From assembly GCA_003248315.1 (NCBI GenBank), contig QKWM01000004.1, positions 5,019,001 to 5,083,000 of the forward strand: a DNA stretch of 64,000 bases. The letters are read 5' to 3'. This DNA comes from Streptomyces sp. SW4. Lineage in GTDB: Bacteria > Actinomycetota > Actinomycetes > Streptomycetales > Streptomycetaceae. Below are positions 1 to 8,674 of this stretch, in pieces (within the stretch, counting starts at the first letter, position 1; each line of letters begins with the position of its first letter). The notes beneath the pieces were generated by a model that made no database searches, was not told the origin of the DNA, and was given only the letters and a program-made list of their open reading frames with translations. The translations under genes were made by a program, and so were the position numbers.

Positions 1-262
1 CGTCGTCCGCACGCGGCTCGCGCTCCAGCGCCTCCTCCAGCGTGCGGTGCATCAGCCGGTGCACGGCGGACTGCACGAGCCGCCGCTTGCCCGGGAAGTA
101 GTACGACACCAGGCCCCGCGCCGAGCCCGCCCGGTCGGCGATGTCCCCGAGGGTGGTCGCCTCGTAGCCGCGCTCGCCGACCAGCTCCACCGCCGCCTGC
201 AGCAGCCGCTCCTTGGACCGCCTCCGCAACTCCGCATTGACCGAGGCGCTTCGCGGGGACAT
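1..262 (-). CDS. TetR-family transcriptional regulator, C-terminus cut off by window edge
   Basis: Reading from the ATG at 262 gives a typical TetR N-terminus: a basic start (ELRRRSKERLLQAAVELVGE), then a helix-turn-helix (TTLGDIADRAGSARGLVSYYF, about residues 41-60). Only about 87 residues lie in the window; the ligand-binding domain is beyond base 1. A GGAG box sits 7-8 bases before the ATG. A TATAGT -10 element (301-296, minus strand) and a palindrome overlapping it lie just upstream, which fits negative autoregulation. The target genes and ligand cannot be told. Family assignment is secure; specificity is unknown. Confidence 0.88.
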   Translation of the reverse strand, partial: MSPRSASVNAELRRRSKERLLQAAVELVGERGYEATTLGDIADRAGSARGLVSYYFPGKRRLVQSAVHRLMHRTLEEALEREPRADD

Positions 263-276
263 CCTGTAACTCCTGC

Positions 277-303
277 GTTGACTGGCTGGCAGCCAACTAT
301 ACT
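277..303 (-). promoter_or_regulatory. Promoter and probable TetR operator
   Basis: The arms TGGCT and AGCCA flank a GGC centre at 283-295, with outer GTTG/CAAC at 277-280 and 294-297. The minus-strand -10 TATAGT lies at 301-296, so a protein bound at the palindrome would cover the -10 and start site of the tetR gene. That it is the TetR operator is inference. Confidence 0.45.
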
Positions 304-343
304 CAGCGCGTCCGGACCGGCACGTCCTGCGCTCGGTCCGGTC

Positions 344-388
344 GCCGTCCGTCTCGGGCGACGCGGGGGATCGCCCGAGACGGACGGC
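344..388 (-). terminator. Strong 18-bp hairpin terminator
   Basis: Bases 344-361 and 371-388 are perfect reverse complements (18 bp, very GC-rich) around a 9-base loop. It lies just after the stop of the PAP2 phosphatase gene and before the divergent-side tetR promoter. There is no T-tract, as is usual for Streptomyces terminators. Confidence 0.75.
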
Positions 389-409
389 CACACCACGCGC
401 CGGTCACGC

Positions 410-1326
410 CTACGCGGCCCGGTCCACGGGCGGCGGCTCCTGCTCGTTCAGCACGCGCCGCACCCACGCCCGGGTCGGGCCCGGTCCGGCCGCCGGCTCC
501 GGCAGCGGGTCCCCTCGGCGGTGGGCCGCGCGCAGCGCCCGGTTCCTGCCGCGCAGCATGCGGTCGTCCGCCGACGTCCGGTGCAGCGCCCCCGCCAGGG
601 ATGACCGGCGAGAGCCGCTCTAGGGCCGGCCGGGCGCGGTCGGTTCCTCGGGACCCGGGGATGCCACCTCTGGTGGGCGAGCACCGCCACGACCACCACC
701 AGCGTCCCCAGCAGCCAGCCGCCGACGACGTCCGTGGCCCAGTGGACGCCCAGCCACACCCGGGTCGCACCGACGCCGGCCACCGAGACGACCGCCACGG
801 CCCACGCGGCCCGGCGCACCGGGCGGGCGGCCCCGTAGTGGTGCAGCAGCCACAGCAGCAGCCCGCACACGAACGTCGCGGTCATCGCGTGACCGGACGG
901 GAACGCGGCGAAGTGGGCGCTGTCCACGGGGTCCGGCCACACCGGCCGTTCCCGGCCCACGACCGCCTTGACCACCTGTTGCAGCAGCGAGCCGGCGAGG
1001 CAGGCCACCGCCAGCCACACGGCTGTCCAGCGCTCCTTGAGCCGCCACCACAGCCACACCACCACCGACGCGCAGAGCAGGCGCATCGTCCACGTGTCCC
1101 ACACCCAGTCCGTCAGGACGCGGTTGGCCCGGGTCAGGCCCGGCTCCTCGACGGCCCAGCGGTGCGTGGTCCGCGCGACGCCCTCGTCCCAGGCGATCAG
1201 CGGACGCCATTCGGCCACGACCAGTGCGAGCAGCAGCGCGGAACACAGCCCCAGCGCCCAGCCGGCGGGCGGGACGGTACGGGAGCGCGGCGGGCGGGGC
1301 GGTGAGTCGAGGGGTGGCGTCTGCAT
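410..1326 (-). CDS. PAP2-family membrane phosphatase (frameshift near the 3' end)
   Basis: Integral membrane lipid phosphatase. All three PAP2 motifs are visible: KX6RP at residues 120-128, PSGH at 143-146 and the R-X5-H box with TRVWLGVHWATDV at 188-200. About five hydrophobic segments lie between residues 21 and 218. Likely substrates are lipid phosphates or undecaprenyl diphosphate (inference). After about residue 241 the frame becomes Arg/Cys-rich. In the neighbouring frame the DNA reads a natural-looking tail ending WVRRVLNEQEPPPVDRAA and TAG at 410-412, so I place a one-base slip in the GGCGGGGGCG run near 590. If there is no slip the protein is 292 residues and ends at 448. Confidence 0.8.
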
Positions 1327-1415
1327 GCTGCGATACTCGCCGGAACCCGGACCTTGAAACCAGCCGGGTGCCCGCCCGCTCGGACGTGCGGACGGCGAGC
1401 GGCCGGTCCGCCGGG

Positions 1416-2348
1416 TCAGCCCAGGGCCCGCAGGCCCGGGACGAACGCCACCAGCACCGGCACGACCGGCACCAGCGAGGCCGCCGCGGTCAGCCGCAGC
1501 CGCCGGCCCGCCGTGAGCCGGTCGGGCGGCGTGAGCAGCCGGTGCACCCGCTGCGGAACCTGGGCCCGGCCGGCGGGGCAGGGGCCGAACACGCCGCGGT
1601 CCTCGTTCAGTTCGACCAGGGCCAGCGCGGTCGTGAGCCGGCCGAAGCGCCGCGAGGCCACGTCGTCGGCGGCGAGTTCGACCAGGCGGTGCATCTCGTC
1701 GCGGAACGCCGCGAACACCGGCACCTGCGGGAACCCGCTCGCCAGCGCCGCCGAGCAGTGCAGCAGCCAGTCGTGCCGGGCCTGGGCGTGCCCCTGCTCG
1801 TGCGCGAGCACGGCGTCCAGCTGCCGCCCTTCAGCCGGCGCAACGCGGCGGTGGTGACGACCAGTTGCGGGGAGTGCCGGGCAGCCACCAGGCGTCGGGG
1901 CGCTCGCCCTCCAGGACGACCAGCCGGCCCGCACCGGCCGTCTCGCCCGGCAGCAGCGGGGCGCGGTCGCGGAGCGCCGCCCGGCGCGAGCGGCGCCGCC
2001 GCCGGGCCCGGCCGATCTCCCGCACCAGCATCGCCGCGCTCCACAGCCCGCCGCAGGCCAGCGCCACCGCGGTCGTCGCGGCCCAGTGACCGGCCGTGCC
2101 GAGGGCGTACGCCTCGACGACCGCGGCCGGCGCCGTGGCGAAGACGTGACCGCCCACCGCGTGCCAGGCGGCCGCCGCGCTCAGCGTCATCGACAGCGCG
2201 CAGCACACCAGGACGGCCGCCACCACGCACTGCCACACCCACAGGGCCACCACCGGTTCCCGGTCCGGCCAGTCGGCCCGGGCGAGCAGGCGGGGGCGAC
2301 GACGGCGGTCAGGGCACCGAGCAGCAACAGGGCCGCGGGGAGGATCAT
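1416..2348 (-). CDS. M56-family (BlaR1/HtpX-like) membrane metallopeptidase, frameshifted
   Basis: The composite protein starts at the ATG at 2348 with hydrophobic segments (about residues 1-20, then VALWVWQCVVAAVLVCCALS and HWAATTAVALACGGLWSA). A cytoplasmic-type segment with the zinc motif AHEQGHAQARHDW and the downstream glutamate in VELAADDVASRRFG follow, and a last membrane helix (SLVPVVPVLVAFVPGL). This is the usual Streptomyces M56 layout. Relatives are often paired with a BlaI/MecI regulator, but none is visible here. The frame changes near 2295 and again between 1870 and 1840, each next to a G/C run. Function as an intramembrane-anchored protease is inferred from family only. Confidence 0.75.
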
Positions 2349-2471
2349 GACGCCAGCCTATGAGCGCGGGCCCGCGGGGGGCACGGCCCGCAGCGGCAAA
2401 GTGACGCAGTCAACGGCGGGGCCCGGCCGGACGTCACACCGCCGGCCGAAGGGGCCCTGCGGCGGCCGGCG

Positions 2472-3017
2472 TCACATCGTCAGCAGCATCGCCAGCATCG
2501 CGATGCCCATCGACAGCCGGCACGCCCGCGCGAGCTCCGGGCGGTCGCCCCACCCGGCGGGGGCGGCGCCCGCGACGGCGGCGACGGGGACCAGGCGCAC
2601 CCCGGTCAGCAGCACGTACCCGGTGAAGTACAGCAGCAGGGCCCCGGTGAGCAGGGGCACGCCCGAGCCGCCGTGGCCGTGGCCGTGGGCGGGGGAGCCG
2701 GCCATCACGGCCGACATGTAGACCATGGCCCCGGCACCGACGAGATGGTGCAGGTGGTGCCGGCCGGTGCGGGCCGCCCACAGGGCGCGCAGGCCGGTGG
2801 CCGCGAACAGCACGGCGTAGGCGGTCCAGGCCCAGTCCGGCGGGGTGAACACCGCCGCCGGGACCGCCATGGCGGCCATGCCGAAACCCATCAGCGCCTC
2901 GCCGCCCGCGGCCCGGCGCTGCTCCTCGACGCTGCTGCGCATCCGCAGCAGGCAGTAGGCGCCGGTCGCCGCGCACAGCGCGACCAGCAGCCAGCCGGAC
3001 GACGCCGGTCCGTGCAC
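2472..3017 (-). CDS. DUF5134 membrane protein
   Basis: A 181-residue protein with about five hydrophobic segments (GWLLVALCAATGAYCLL, MAVPAAVFTPPDWAWTAYAVL, VGAGAMVYMSAVMAG, LLTGALLLYFTGYVLL, MGIAMLAMLLTM) and a His-rich loop (HGHGHGG). This matches the actinobacterial DUF5134 family, whose role is unknown. I chose the GTG at 3017 because GGGGAGG lies 6 bases upstream and the protein then begins VHGPASSGWLL like its relatives; a longer frame to 3167 is likely spurious. The His cluster and the family's frequent linkage to membrane peptidases hint at metal handling, but that is speculation. Confidence 0.75.
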   Translation of the reverse strand: MHGPASSGWLLVALCAATGAYCLLRMRSSVEEQRRAAGGEALMGFGMAAMAVPAAVFTPPDWAWTAYAVLFAATGLRALWAARTGRHHLHHLVGAGAMVYMSAVMAGSPAHGHGHGGSGVPLLTGALLLYFTGYVLLTGVRLVPVAAVAGAAPAGWGDRPELARACRLSMGIAMLAMLLTM

Positions 3018-3166
3018 ACGCACCTCCCCGCTCCAGGGCCGGTCGAGGATGTCGACGGCCGGGTGGTCGGTCCGGAACCTGCCCGGACCGCGCGGCGCGC
3101 ACGCGAGCGCAAGGGTGCACCCGGGGAGCGTGCGGCGGAGCGCGGATGCACCTCCAGGCGAACTCA

Positions 3167-3178
3167 TTTACAGGTAAA
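3167..3178 (+). promoter_or_regulatory. Operator-like palindrome TTTACAGGTAAA before the FUSC-marR operon
   Basis: A perfect 5-bp inverted repeat (TTTAC-AG-GTAAA) in an A/T-rich patch that stands out from the surrounding 75 percent GC. It lies 20 bases before the FUSC start, over a plausible -35 (TTTACA) with TAAGGT about 14-15 bases downstream. The last gene of the operon is a MarR regulator, whose family uses such short palindromes, so autoregulation is the simplest reading. Confidence 0.5.
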
Positions 3179-3199
3179 ACACTTGCTAAGGTGTAGTCC

Positions 3200-5030
3200 A
3201 TGAGCAGTGCGACCCCCACCCCCGCCCGGAGCGGCCGGCTCCTCCGGCAGCTGTCGCCGGCCGGCGCGCTCCGGCTGCGCCGGCCCTCCGACATCTGGTT
3301 CAAACCCGCCCTGAGCTCGGTCGTCGCGGTCGCCCCGCCCAACCTGACGCTGCTGGCCCTCGGCCGCCTCGACCTGGCCATGTACACGATGGCCGGTTCC
3401 CTGTGCGCCCTCTACGCCCACAACCGGCCCTACGCCGCCCGGGCCCGTGCGCTGGCCTGGGTGGTGCTCGGCATGCTCGCGGGCGTCGCCGTCGCCCTGG
3501 TCACCGCCTCCCTCACGGACGACGCCGCCGTCCTCGTCGCCGTCGGCGCGCTGCTGGCCGCCGCGCAGAAGGCGCTGTGCGACGCCACCCGCGTCGGCCC
3601 GCCCGGCAACGTCGTCCTCACCTTCATCAGCTCCGCCTGCCTGTTCGTGCCGCAGACCCTCGGCCAGGTCCCCGGCCATCTGGCGCTGGCCGCCGCGGCG
3701 GGCGCCTGGGCCTGGCTCGTCGGCATGGCCCCCGGCCTCGTCCGCCCGCACGGCCCGAGCGCCGCGCGACCGCCCGCGCGCTGCTCGCCGCCGCCGCGTA
3801 CGCCGCGACCCGCGGCTCCGGCGAGGGCCACGCCGAGGCCCGGGCCGCCGGGTACGCCGCCGTGCAGGAGGCCTGGCAGTCCCTGCTCGCCCTGCCGGCG
3901 GCAGGCCCCCGCGCCGCCACCCGGCGCGCGCTGGAACGGCTCGTCGTCCGCGCCGAGGTGGCGCTCGCCGCACCCGCCGACACCGACCCCGGCCTGCTGC
4001 GCGGCTGGGCCCGCGGCCTGCGGGGCTCCGGCCGCGTCCCCCGCACCGGCGACACCCGGGCCACCGCCGCCGAACTCCTCGGCGTCGAGGCCGAGCTGAC
4101 CGCCCCGCCCGTGCCGCTGTGGCGCCGGCTCGGCCCGCTCGCCCCGATCGCCGCACGCACCGCCCTCGGCTGCGCGCTCGCCGGGTACGCCTCCCTGGCC
4201 CTCGGCATCGGCCGCCCCTACTGGGCCCTCGTCACGGCCGCGGCGCTCTACCAGGCCAACCTCGCCCTCACCTGGAGCCGGACCGTGCAGCGCGTCGTCG
4301 GCAACCTCGCCGGGGTGCTGCTGTTCGCCGCCGTCGCCCCGCTCGCCCACCTCGGCCAGGTCCTGCTCGTCCTGCTCTGCCTCGCCCTGAACTTCGGCGC
4401 CGAGGCGCTCATCACCCGCAACTACTGGCTCGGCAGCGTGTGTGTGACGCCGATGGCCCTGCTCATCACGGAGTTCGCCGGCTACCAGGAACCCGGCGAG
4501 CTGATCACCGAGCGGGTCGTGGACACGCTCGTCGGCGCACTCGTCGGCTTCCTGGCCGCCGTCGCCGTCACCAACCGCCGCGCGGGCGACCGCGTCGAGC
4601 ACGCTCTGACGGCCGCCGACCGGGCCAGGGAACACGCCGCCCGTCTCGTCACCGAGCCCGCCCGGCCGCCGGCGCCCTGGAGGCCGCCCGGCGCTCCCTG
4701 GCCGCGGCCCTGGCCGACCTGCGGGCCACGGCCGACGCCGCGGCCGGCGAGTGGTGGCAGCGATCCCTGCCGCACGACCGGGTGGTCCGCGCCGAACAGG
4801 CCGGACACCGTACGCTCGCCGCCGTGGTCCGACGCCAGGAGGCCCGCCCGGAACCGGCCGCCGGCCAGGACCGGGACCCGGCCCCGGCAGCGGCCACGGG
4901 CAGGGACACGGCGCCGGGCACGGGCAGGGAAACGGAGCCGGCACCGGCGCGGGACACGGCGCCTGCACCGGCGCGGGACACGGGGCCGGCGCCGGACACG
5001 GACAGCACGACGGAGGACGTGGGGCCATGA
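3200..5030 (+). CDS. FUSC-family aromatic-acid exporter-like membrane protein, two frameshifts
   Basis: About 610 residues. The N-terminal half has four to five membrane helices (residues about 40-190, e.g. MYTMAGSLCALYAHNRPYAARARALAWVVL). A soluble linker follows, then the FUSC_2 domain with helices GCALAGYASLALGIGRPYWAL, NLAGVLLFAAVAPLAHLG and the YWLGSVCVTPMALLI signature. The duplicated half layout is that of YccS/FUSC efflux proteins. The C-terminal tail is low-complexity with repeats of RDTAPAPA. Frame changes near 3765 and 4670 are needed to join the parts; both sit in G/C runs. The marR gene overlaps the stop codon (ATGA), so the two are co-transcribed and the regulator probably senses the exported compound. 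Confidence 0.82.
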
Positions 5031-5584
5031 CGGCAGCGGACGGAGGGCGGTCGGCGCGGACCGCGGCGGCTGGCGAGGATCGCGGCGACACCGTCGCCGG
5101 GGTGGTGCGGCAGTGGCGGGCCGTCCATCCCGGCCTCGACACCGGGCCGATGGAGATCATCGGCCGGATCAACCGCTGCGCCGCCCTCCTCCAGCAGGCC
5201 GAGGACGCCCCGCTGCGCCGGGCCGGACTCAGCCGTGCCGAGTTCGACCTGCTCGGCGCGCTGCGCCGCACCGGCCACGAGCTGACCCCGGGCGAACTGG
5301 CCCGGGAGACCTTCTCCTCCGGCGCCGCCGTCACCAAACGGCTCAAGCAGCTCACCGAGCGCGGCCTCGTCGAGCGCCGGGGCGACACCCGGGACCGCCG
5401 TGTCGCCCACGTGCACCTCACGGACGCGGGCCGCGACCTCGTCGATGGCATCCTCCCCGCCCAGCTCGCCTACGAGTCCGCCGTGCTGTCCGGCCTGACG
5501 GCCTCGCGGCAGACCGACCTCGCGGCCGTGCTCGGGGACCTCCTGGTCCAGCTGGAGGGCCGTCTGGGCGGCCTGCGCGGCTGA
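5027..5584 (+). CDS. MarR-family transcriptional regulator
   Basis: 185 residues with the winged-helix core: LSRAEFDLLGALRRTG (helix 3), TPGELARETFSSGAAVTKRLKQLTERGLVERR (recognition helix and wing) and DTRDRRVAHVHLTDAG, the conserved DxRDRR wing. An N-terminal extension of about 40 residues precedes it. The ATG overlaps the stop of the FUSC gene by ATGA, so it is translationally coupled. It probably represses its own operon through the palindrome at 3167-3178. The ligand is unknown; aromatic or phenolic compounds are usual for this family. Confidence 0.9.
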   Translation: MTAADGGRSARTAAAGEDRGDTVAGVVRQWRAVHPGLDTGPMEIIGRINRCAALLQQAEDAPLRRAGLSRAEFDLLGALRRTGHELTPGELARETFSSGAAVTKRLKQLTERGLVERRGDTRDRRVAHVHLTDAGRDLVDGILPAQLAYESAVLSGLTASRQTDLAAVLGDLLVQLEGRLGGLRG

Positions 5585-5635
5585 ACCTGCGCCGCCCGGG
5601 CACCGCTCGGCGCCCGTGCTCCCGGACCGCCCGGC

Positions 5636-6406
5636 TCAGCGCCCGTGCTCGTAGTCCGCCCGGTACACCCCGAACATCGCGCCCTGCGGATCCCGCAGGA
5701 CGGCGATGCGCGGGCCGTCGGGCAGGGAGGTGGGAGGCATCAGCGGGGCCCCGCCGCTCTCGGCGGCGTCGGCCGCGGCGGTGTCCACGTCCGCCACCGT
5801 GAAGTACGGCAGCCAGTGCGCCGGCACCTCGTGCGGGAACTTGTCGTCCATCGTCACCATGCCGCCGAAGTCCGCGCCGTCCAGGCTCCACTGCGGGTAG
5901 CGGTCACCGGTGTCCACCCGCCAGCCGAACACGGCGCCGTAGAAGGCGGCGGCCCGTTCCGGTTCCCGGGTCAGCAGTTCCACCCACCCCAGCGTGCCCG
6001 GCTCGTTGAACAGGCCGGCGCCCGCGAAGGAGCGGGCCTGCCACAGCTGGAAGACGGCACCCGTCGGGTCCGCCGCCACGGCGAACCGGCCCATGTCGAA
6101 CACGTCCTGCGGGCCGAGCAGCACGGCCCCGCCCGCGGCGGTCACCTCGCGGACCGCGGCGTCCGCGTCGGCCACGGCGAACGACACGTTCCAGGCGACC
6201 GGCTGGTCCGGCTGGTACAGCGGCGTCAGGGCCGCAACCGGCGCGTCGCCGAGGCGCGCGACCGTGTATCCGCCCGCCTGCTGCCGCGCGTCCGTCTCGG
6301 GGCGCCAGCCGAACAGCTTCGTGTAGAACCGCTTGGCCGGCTCCAGGTCGCTGGTGCCCAGCTCGGCCCAGCAGGGCCCGCCGGTCACCGGGGCGTCGAG
6401 CTTCAT
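5636..6406 (-). CDS. Two-domain VOC (glyoxalase/bleomycin-resistance fold) protein
   Basis: 256 residues made of two vicinal-oxygen-chelate domains: WAELGTSDLEPAKRFYTKLF (residues about 13-32) and WVELLTREPERAAAFYGAVF (about 143-162) open equivalent beta-alpha-beta modules, each ending in a DPQGA/DPTGA motif before the last strand. Streptomyces relatives of this type are often annotated as hydroxylase or glyoxalase-like proteins without known substrate. Start at the ATG at 6406 is the first that leaves a complete first domain; the Shine-Dalgarno is poor. It points away from the FUSC operon and is probably monocistronic. Confidence 0.88.
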   Translation of the reverse strand: MKLDAPVTGGPCWAELGTSDLEPAKRFYTKLFGWRPETDARQQAGGYTVARLGDAPVAALTPLYQPDQPVAWNVSFAVADADAAVREVTAAGGAVLLGPQDVFDMGRFAVAADPTGAVFQLWQARSFAGAGLFNEPGTLGWVELLTREPERAAAFYGAVFGWRVDTGDRYPQWSLDGADFGGMVTMDDKFPHEVPAHWLPYFTVADVDTAAADAAESGGAPLMPPTSLPDGPRIAVLRDPQGAMFGVYRADYEHGR

Positions 6407-6530
6407 GACGGGGGCGTCCCTTCCGCGGTCGGTCGCTCTCCCCAGCACGCTAAGCCGACGCCCCCGTCCCGGCACGCCGGACCCACGCCGCCCCGGCCGT
6501 CCGGGGACCGACCGATCGCCGCCGGGCGGC

Positions 6531-6923
6531 TCAGATGCCGGGCCGGTACCGCAGCGGATGGTCCGCGGGCACCTCGACCAGCACGATCGGGGTGCCGTCC
6601 GGATCCGCGATCCACATCTCCACCAGGCCCCACGGCTCCCGCACCGGCGGCCGGAGGATCTCCACGCCCCTGCCGCGCAGCTCCTCGTGCGCGGCCGCCA
6701 CGTCCTCGACCTGCATCCACAGTCGCAGACCCGGCTCCACCGGACCCTCGGCCCGGCCGGAGACCTCCAGGTAGCCGCCGCCGAGGAAGTAGACGGTGCC
6801 GCGCTCCGGCCCGGTGCCGAACTCGCGGTGGACGGCGAGCCCGAGCTGTCCGCCGTAGAAGGCGCGGCTCCGCTCGGGGTCGGTGGGGCGCAGGAGCACA
6901 CGGCTGCTGAGTACGTGAACCAT
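6531..6923 (-). CDS. Single-domain VOC protein
   Basis: 130 residues, one paired-motif VOC unit: it starts SSRVLLRPTDPERSRAFYGG and ends GLVEMWIADPDGTPIVLVEVP. The acidic DPDGTPIVLVE end and the His/Glu positions are those of metal-binding VOC enzymes, but substrate cannot be inferred. Same strand as the preceding two-domain VOC gene, 124 bases apart, so the two may be related by duplication; their sequences are not close. Confidence 0.87.
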   Translation of the reverse strand: MVHVLSSRVLLRPTDPERSRAFYGGQLGLAVHREFGTGPERGTVYFLGGGYLEVSGRAEGPVEPGLRLWMQVEDVAAAHEELRGRGVEILRPPVREPWGLVEMWIADPDGTPIVLVEVPADHPLRYRPGI

Positions 6924-7038
6924 GCCGCGGAGCCTAGGGCTTGTCCGCGGTCCACGGGGAATCCGGCGGATCCCGGCGTCCGCGGCGCGTTAGGCTCGTC
7001 GGTGCCGTTGCCGCCGTCGAGAACCGGAGACCCGTGCC

Positions 7039-7578
7039 ATGGACACCGTCGCCACCGGAGTGACCTTCCGCGATGCCGTCGACGCCGACGTCGACGACCT
7101 GGTGGCGTTGATCGAGTCCGCGTACCGCGGCGACTCCAGCCGGGCGGGCTGGACCACCGAGGCCGACATCCTCCAGGGGCAGCGGACCGACCCGCAGGGC
7201 GTGCTGGAGGTCATCGAGTCGCCCGGCAGCAGGCTGCTCGCCGTCGAGCGCGACGGGCGGATCGTCGCCTGCTGCCAGCTGGAGCACCGGGGCGCGCACG
7301 CCTACTTCGGGATGTTCGCGGTCAGCCCCGCGCTCCAGGGCGGGGGACTCGGCAAGCTGGTCCTCGCCGAGGCGGAGCGGCAGGCCCGGGAGAGCTGGGG
7401 CGCGACCGAGATGCACATGACCGTGATCTCCGTGCGCGAGGACCTGATCGCCTGGTACGAGCGCCGCGGTTACCGCCGTACGGGCCGGACGACGCCCTTC
7501 CCGTACGGCGACGAGCGCTTCGGCGTCCCGCAGCGCCCCGACCTGGAGTTCGAGCTGCTGGTCAAGCCGCTGATCTGA
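7039..7578 (+). CDS. GNAT-family N-acetyltransferase
   Basis: 179 residues. The acetyl-CoA motif A is clear: YFGMFAVSPALQGGGLGKLVL (Q/R-x-x-G-x-G/A form, about residues 91-112), followed by AEAERQARESWGATEMHMTVIS and YERRGYRRTGRT, the C-terminal motif B with the conserved aromatic. It starts at ATG 7039 after GGAGACC. Substrate unknown. A hairpin terminator begins within its stop codon. Confidence 0.9.
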   Translation: MDTVATGVTFRDAVDADVDDLVALIESAYRGDSSRAGWTTEADILQGQRTDPQGVLEVIESPGSRLLAVERDGRIVACCQLEHRGAHAYFGMFAVSPALQGGGLGKLVLAEAERQARESWGATEMHMTVISVREDLIAWYERRGYRRTGRTTPFPYGDERFGVPQRPDLEFELLVKPLI

Positions 7579-7602
7579 ACCGCGGGCCCCGGCCGCGGTT
7601 CA
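7576..7602 (+). terminator. Hairpin terminator of the GNAT gene
   Basis: TGAACCGCGG (7576-7585) and CCGCGGTTCA (7593-7602) form a perfect 10-bp stem with a 7-base loop; the stop codon TGA is the first part of the stem. Confidence 0.7.
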
Positions 7603-7672
7603 CGGCGACGGGACCGCGGCCGTCAAGGGGAACGCCGGCTGTTCAGGGAAACGCCGGCCGTCAGGGGGAGAC

Positions 7673-7744
7673 GCGGTCGTCGGGCGAGTCGCGGTCGTCG
7701 GGCGAGTCGCGGTCGTCGGGCGAGTCGCGGCCGTCGGGCGAGTT
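7673..7744. repeat. Four 18-bp tandem repeats
   Basis: Unit GCGGTCGTCGGGCGAGTC occurs three times exactly (7673, 7691, 7709) and a fourth time with two changes (7727-7744), then decays. It lies just past the stop of the GDPD gene and is not in its frame. No spacers, so not CRISPR. Confidence 0.9.
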
Positions 7745-7751
7745 GTGGCCG

Positions 7752-8447
7752 TCAGGCGGTGAAGCGGCCCGTCCGCTTGATCTCCGGGTAGTCGGTCGTC
7801 GCGCCGTCCAGACCGAAGGCCCGCACCAGCCGCAGCTGCTGCTGGGTGTTGATGGTCCAGGAGAACACCCGCAGGTCCGCCGCGCGGGCCCGCTCCACCA
7901 CCTCCAGGGTGAGCCGCCGGATGTCCAGGCACACGGTCCCGGCCCCGGCCGCGACCGCGCGGTCCACCACCTCGGGGCCGTAGTACTGGGCGACCAGCGC
8001 GGTGCGCACCCCCGGCACCAGGCGGGCGATCTCGACGATCGCCTCGTCGTGGAACGAGATCACCTCCACCCGCCGGACCAGGTCCCGGCGGAGCATCACC
8101 TCGGCCAGCGTCCGCGCCGCGGCCACGTCCTTGATCTCGGCCTGCACCGGCAGGGAGACGGCGTCCAGCGCCTCCTCGAACACCGGCACCCGCTCCCCGA
8201 GGCCGGCGTCCAGCGCACGCAGCTCGGCCAGCGTCTTCTCGGCGATCGGGCCGGTGCCGTCCGTGGTGCGGTCCACGTCCGCGTCGTGCATGACGACCAG
8301 CTCGCCGTCCTTGCTCAGATGCAGGTCCAGCTCCACGACGTCGAGGCCGGCCCGCTCGGCGGCGACGAAGGAGCGCAGGGTGTTCTCGGGCTCGACACCC
8401 GCCACGCCACGGTGGCCGATGGTGAGGAAGTTCAAGGTTCCGCTCAT
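7752..8447 (-). CDS. Glycerophosphodiester phosphodiesterase (GDPD family)
   Basis: Hydrolyses glycerophosphodiesters to glycerol 3-phosphate and an alcohol, feeding phospholipid turnover. The TIM-barrel signatures are present: IGHRG (H12, R13), PENT, VELDLHLSKDG (E39, D41, H43) and VMHD (H54), then AEIK and the C-terminal WTINTQQQL. It lacks a signal peptide, so it is probably cytoplasmic. Start: ATG at 8447 gives MSGTLNFLTIGHRG as expected; ATGs at 8468 and 8540 are possible but add unconserved residues. 232 residues, normal for short bacterial GDPDs. Confidence 0.9.
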   Translation of the reverse strand: MSGTLNFLTIGHRGVAGVEPENTLRSFVAAERAGLDVVELDLHLSKDGELVVMHDADVDRTTDGTGPIAEKTLAELRALDAGLGERVPVFEEALDAVSLPVQAEIKDVAAARTLAEVMLRRDLVRRVEVISFHDEAIVEIARLVPGVRTALVAQYYGPEVVDRAVAAGAGTVCLDIRRLTLEVVERARAADLRVFSWTINTQQQLRLVRAFGLDGATTDYPEIKRTGRFTA

Positions 8448-8674
8448 TTCCGTCGACGGCTCGGACATCAACGGACCGCTTCCCCGGCCCGTCTCCGGGT
8501 ATACGGGCCCGGGCCGTGAAGTTCCGGCAGCCTCCCGCACGGTCCGGCGACCTACAGGAAAAAGTGCGGTGAAGGTGGGGGTGGGGCAGGATAATTTCCC
8601 GAGACCCCCTTGCTGGGAGGAAGCTCGTATGCATACGGTGTGCTGACGCGAGGTTCTCCCGTGGAGGATGAGAC

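Noticed and set aside
3430..5451. Long open frames opposite real genes
   Set aside because: In GC-rich DNA antisense frames stay open by chance; they have no ribosome site, unnatural Arg/Pro/Gly-rich composition and no recognisable motif. The same applies throughout the window.
7673..7744. Possible CRISPR array
   Set aside because: The 18-bp units abut directly with no spacers and no cas genes are present; the same holds for the 33-bp array at 23307.
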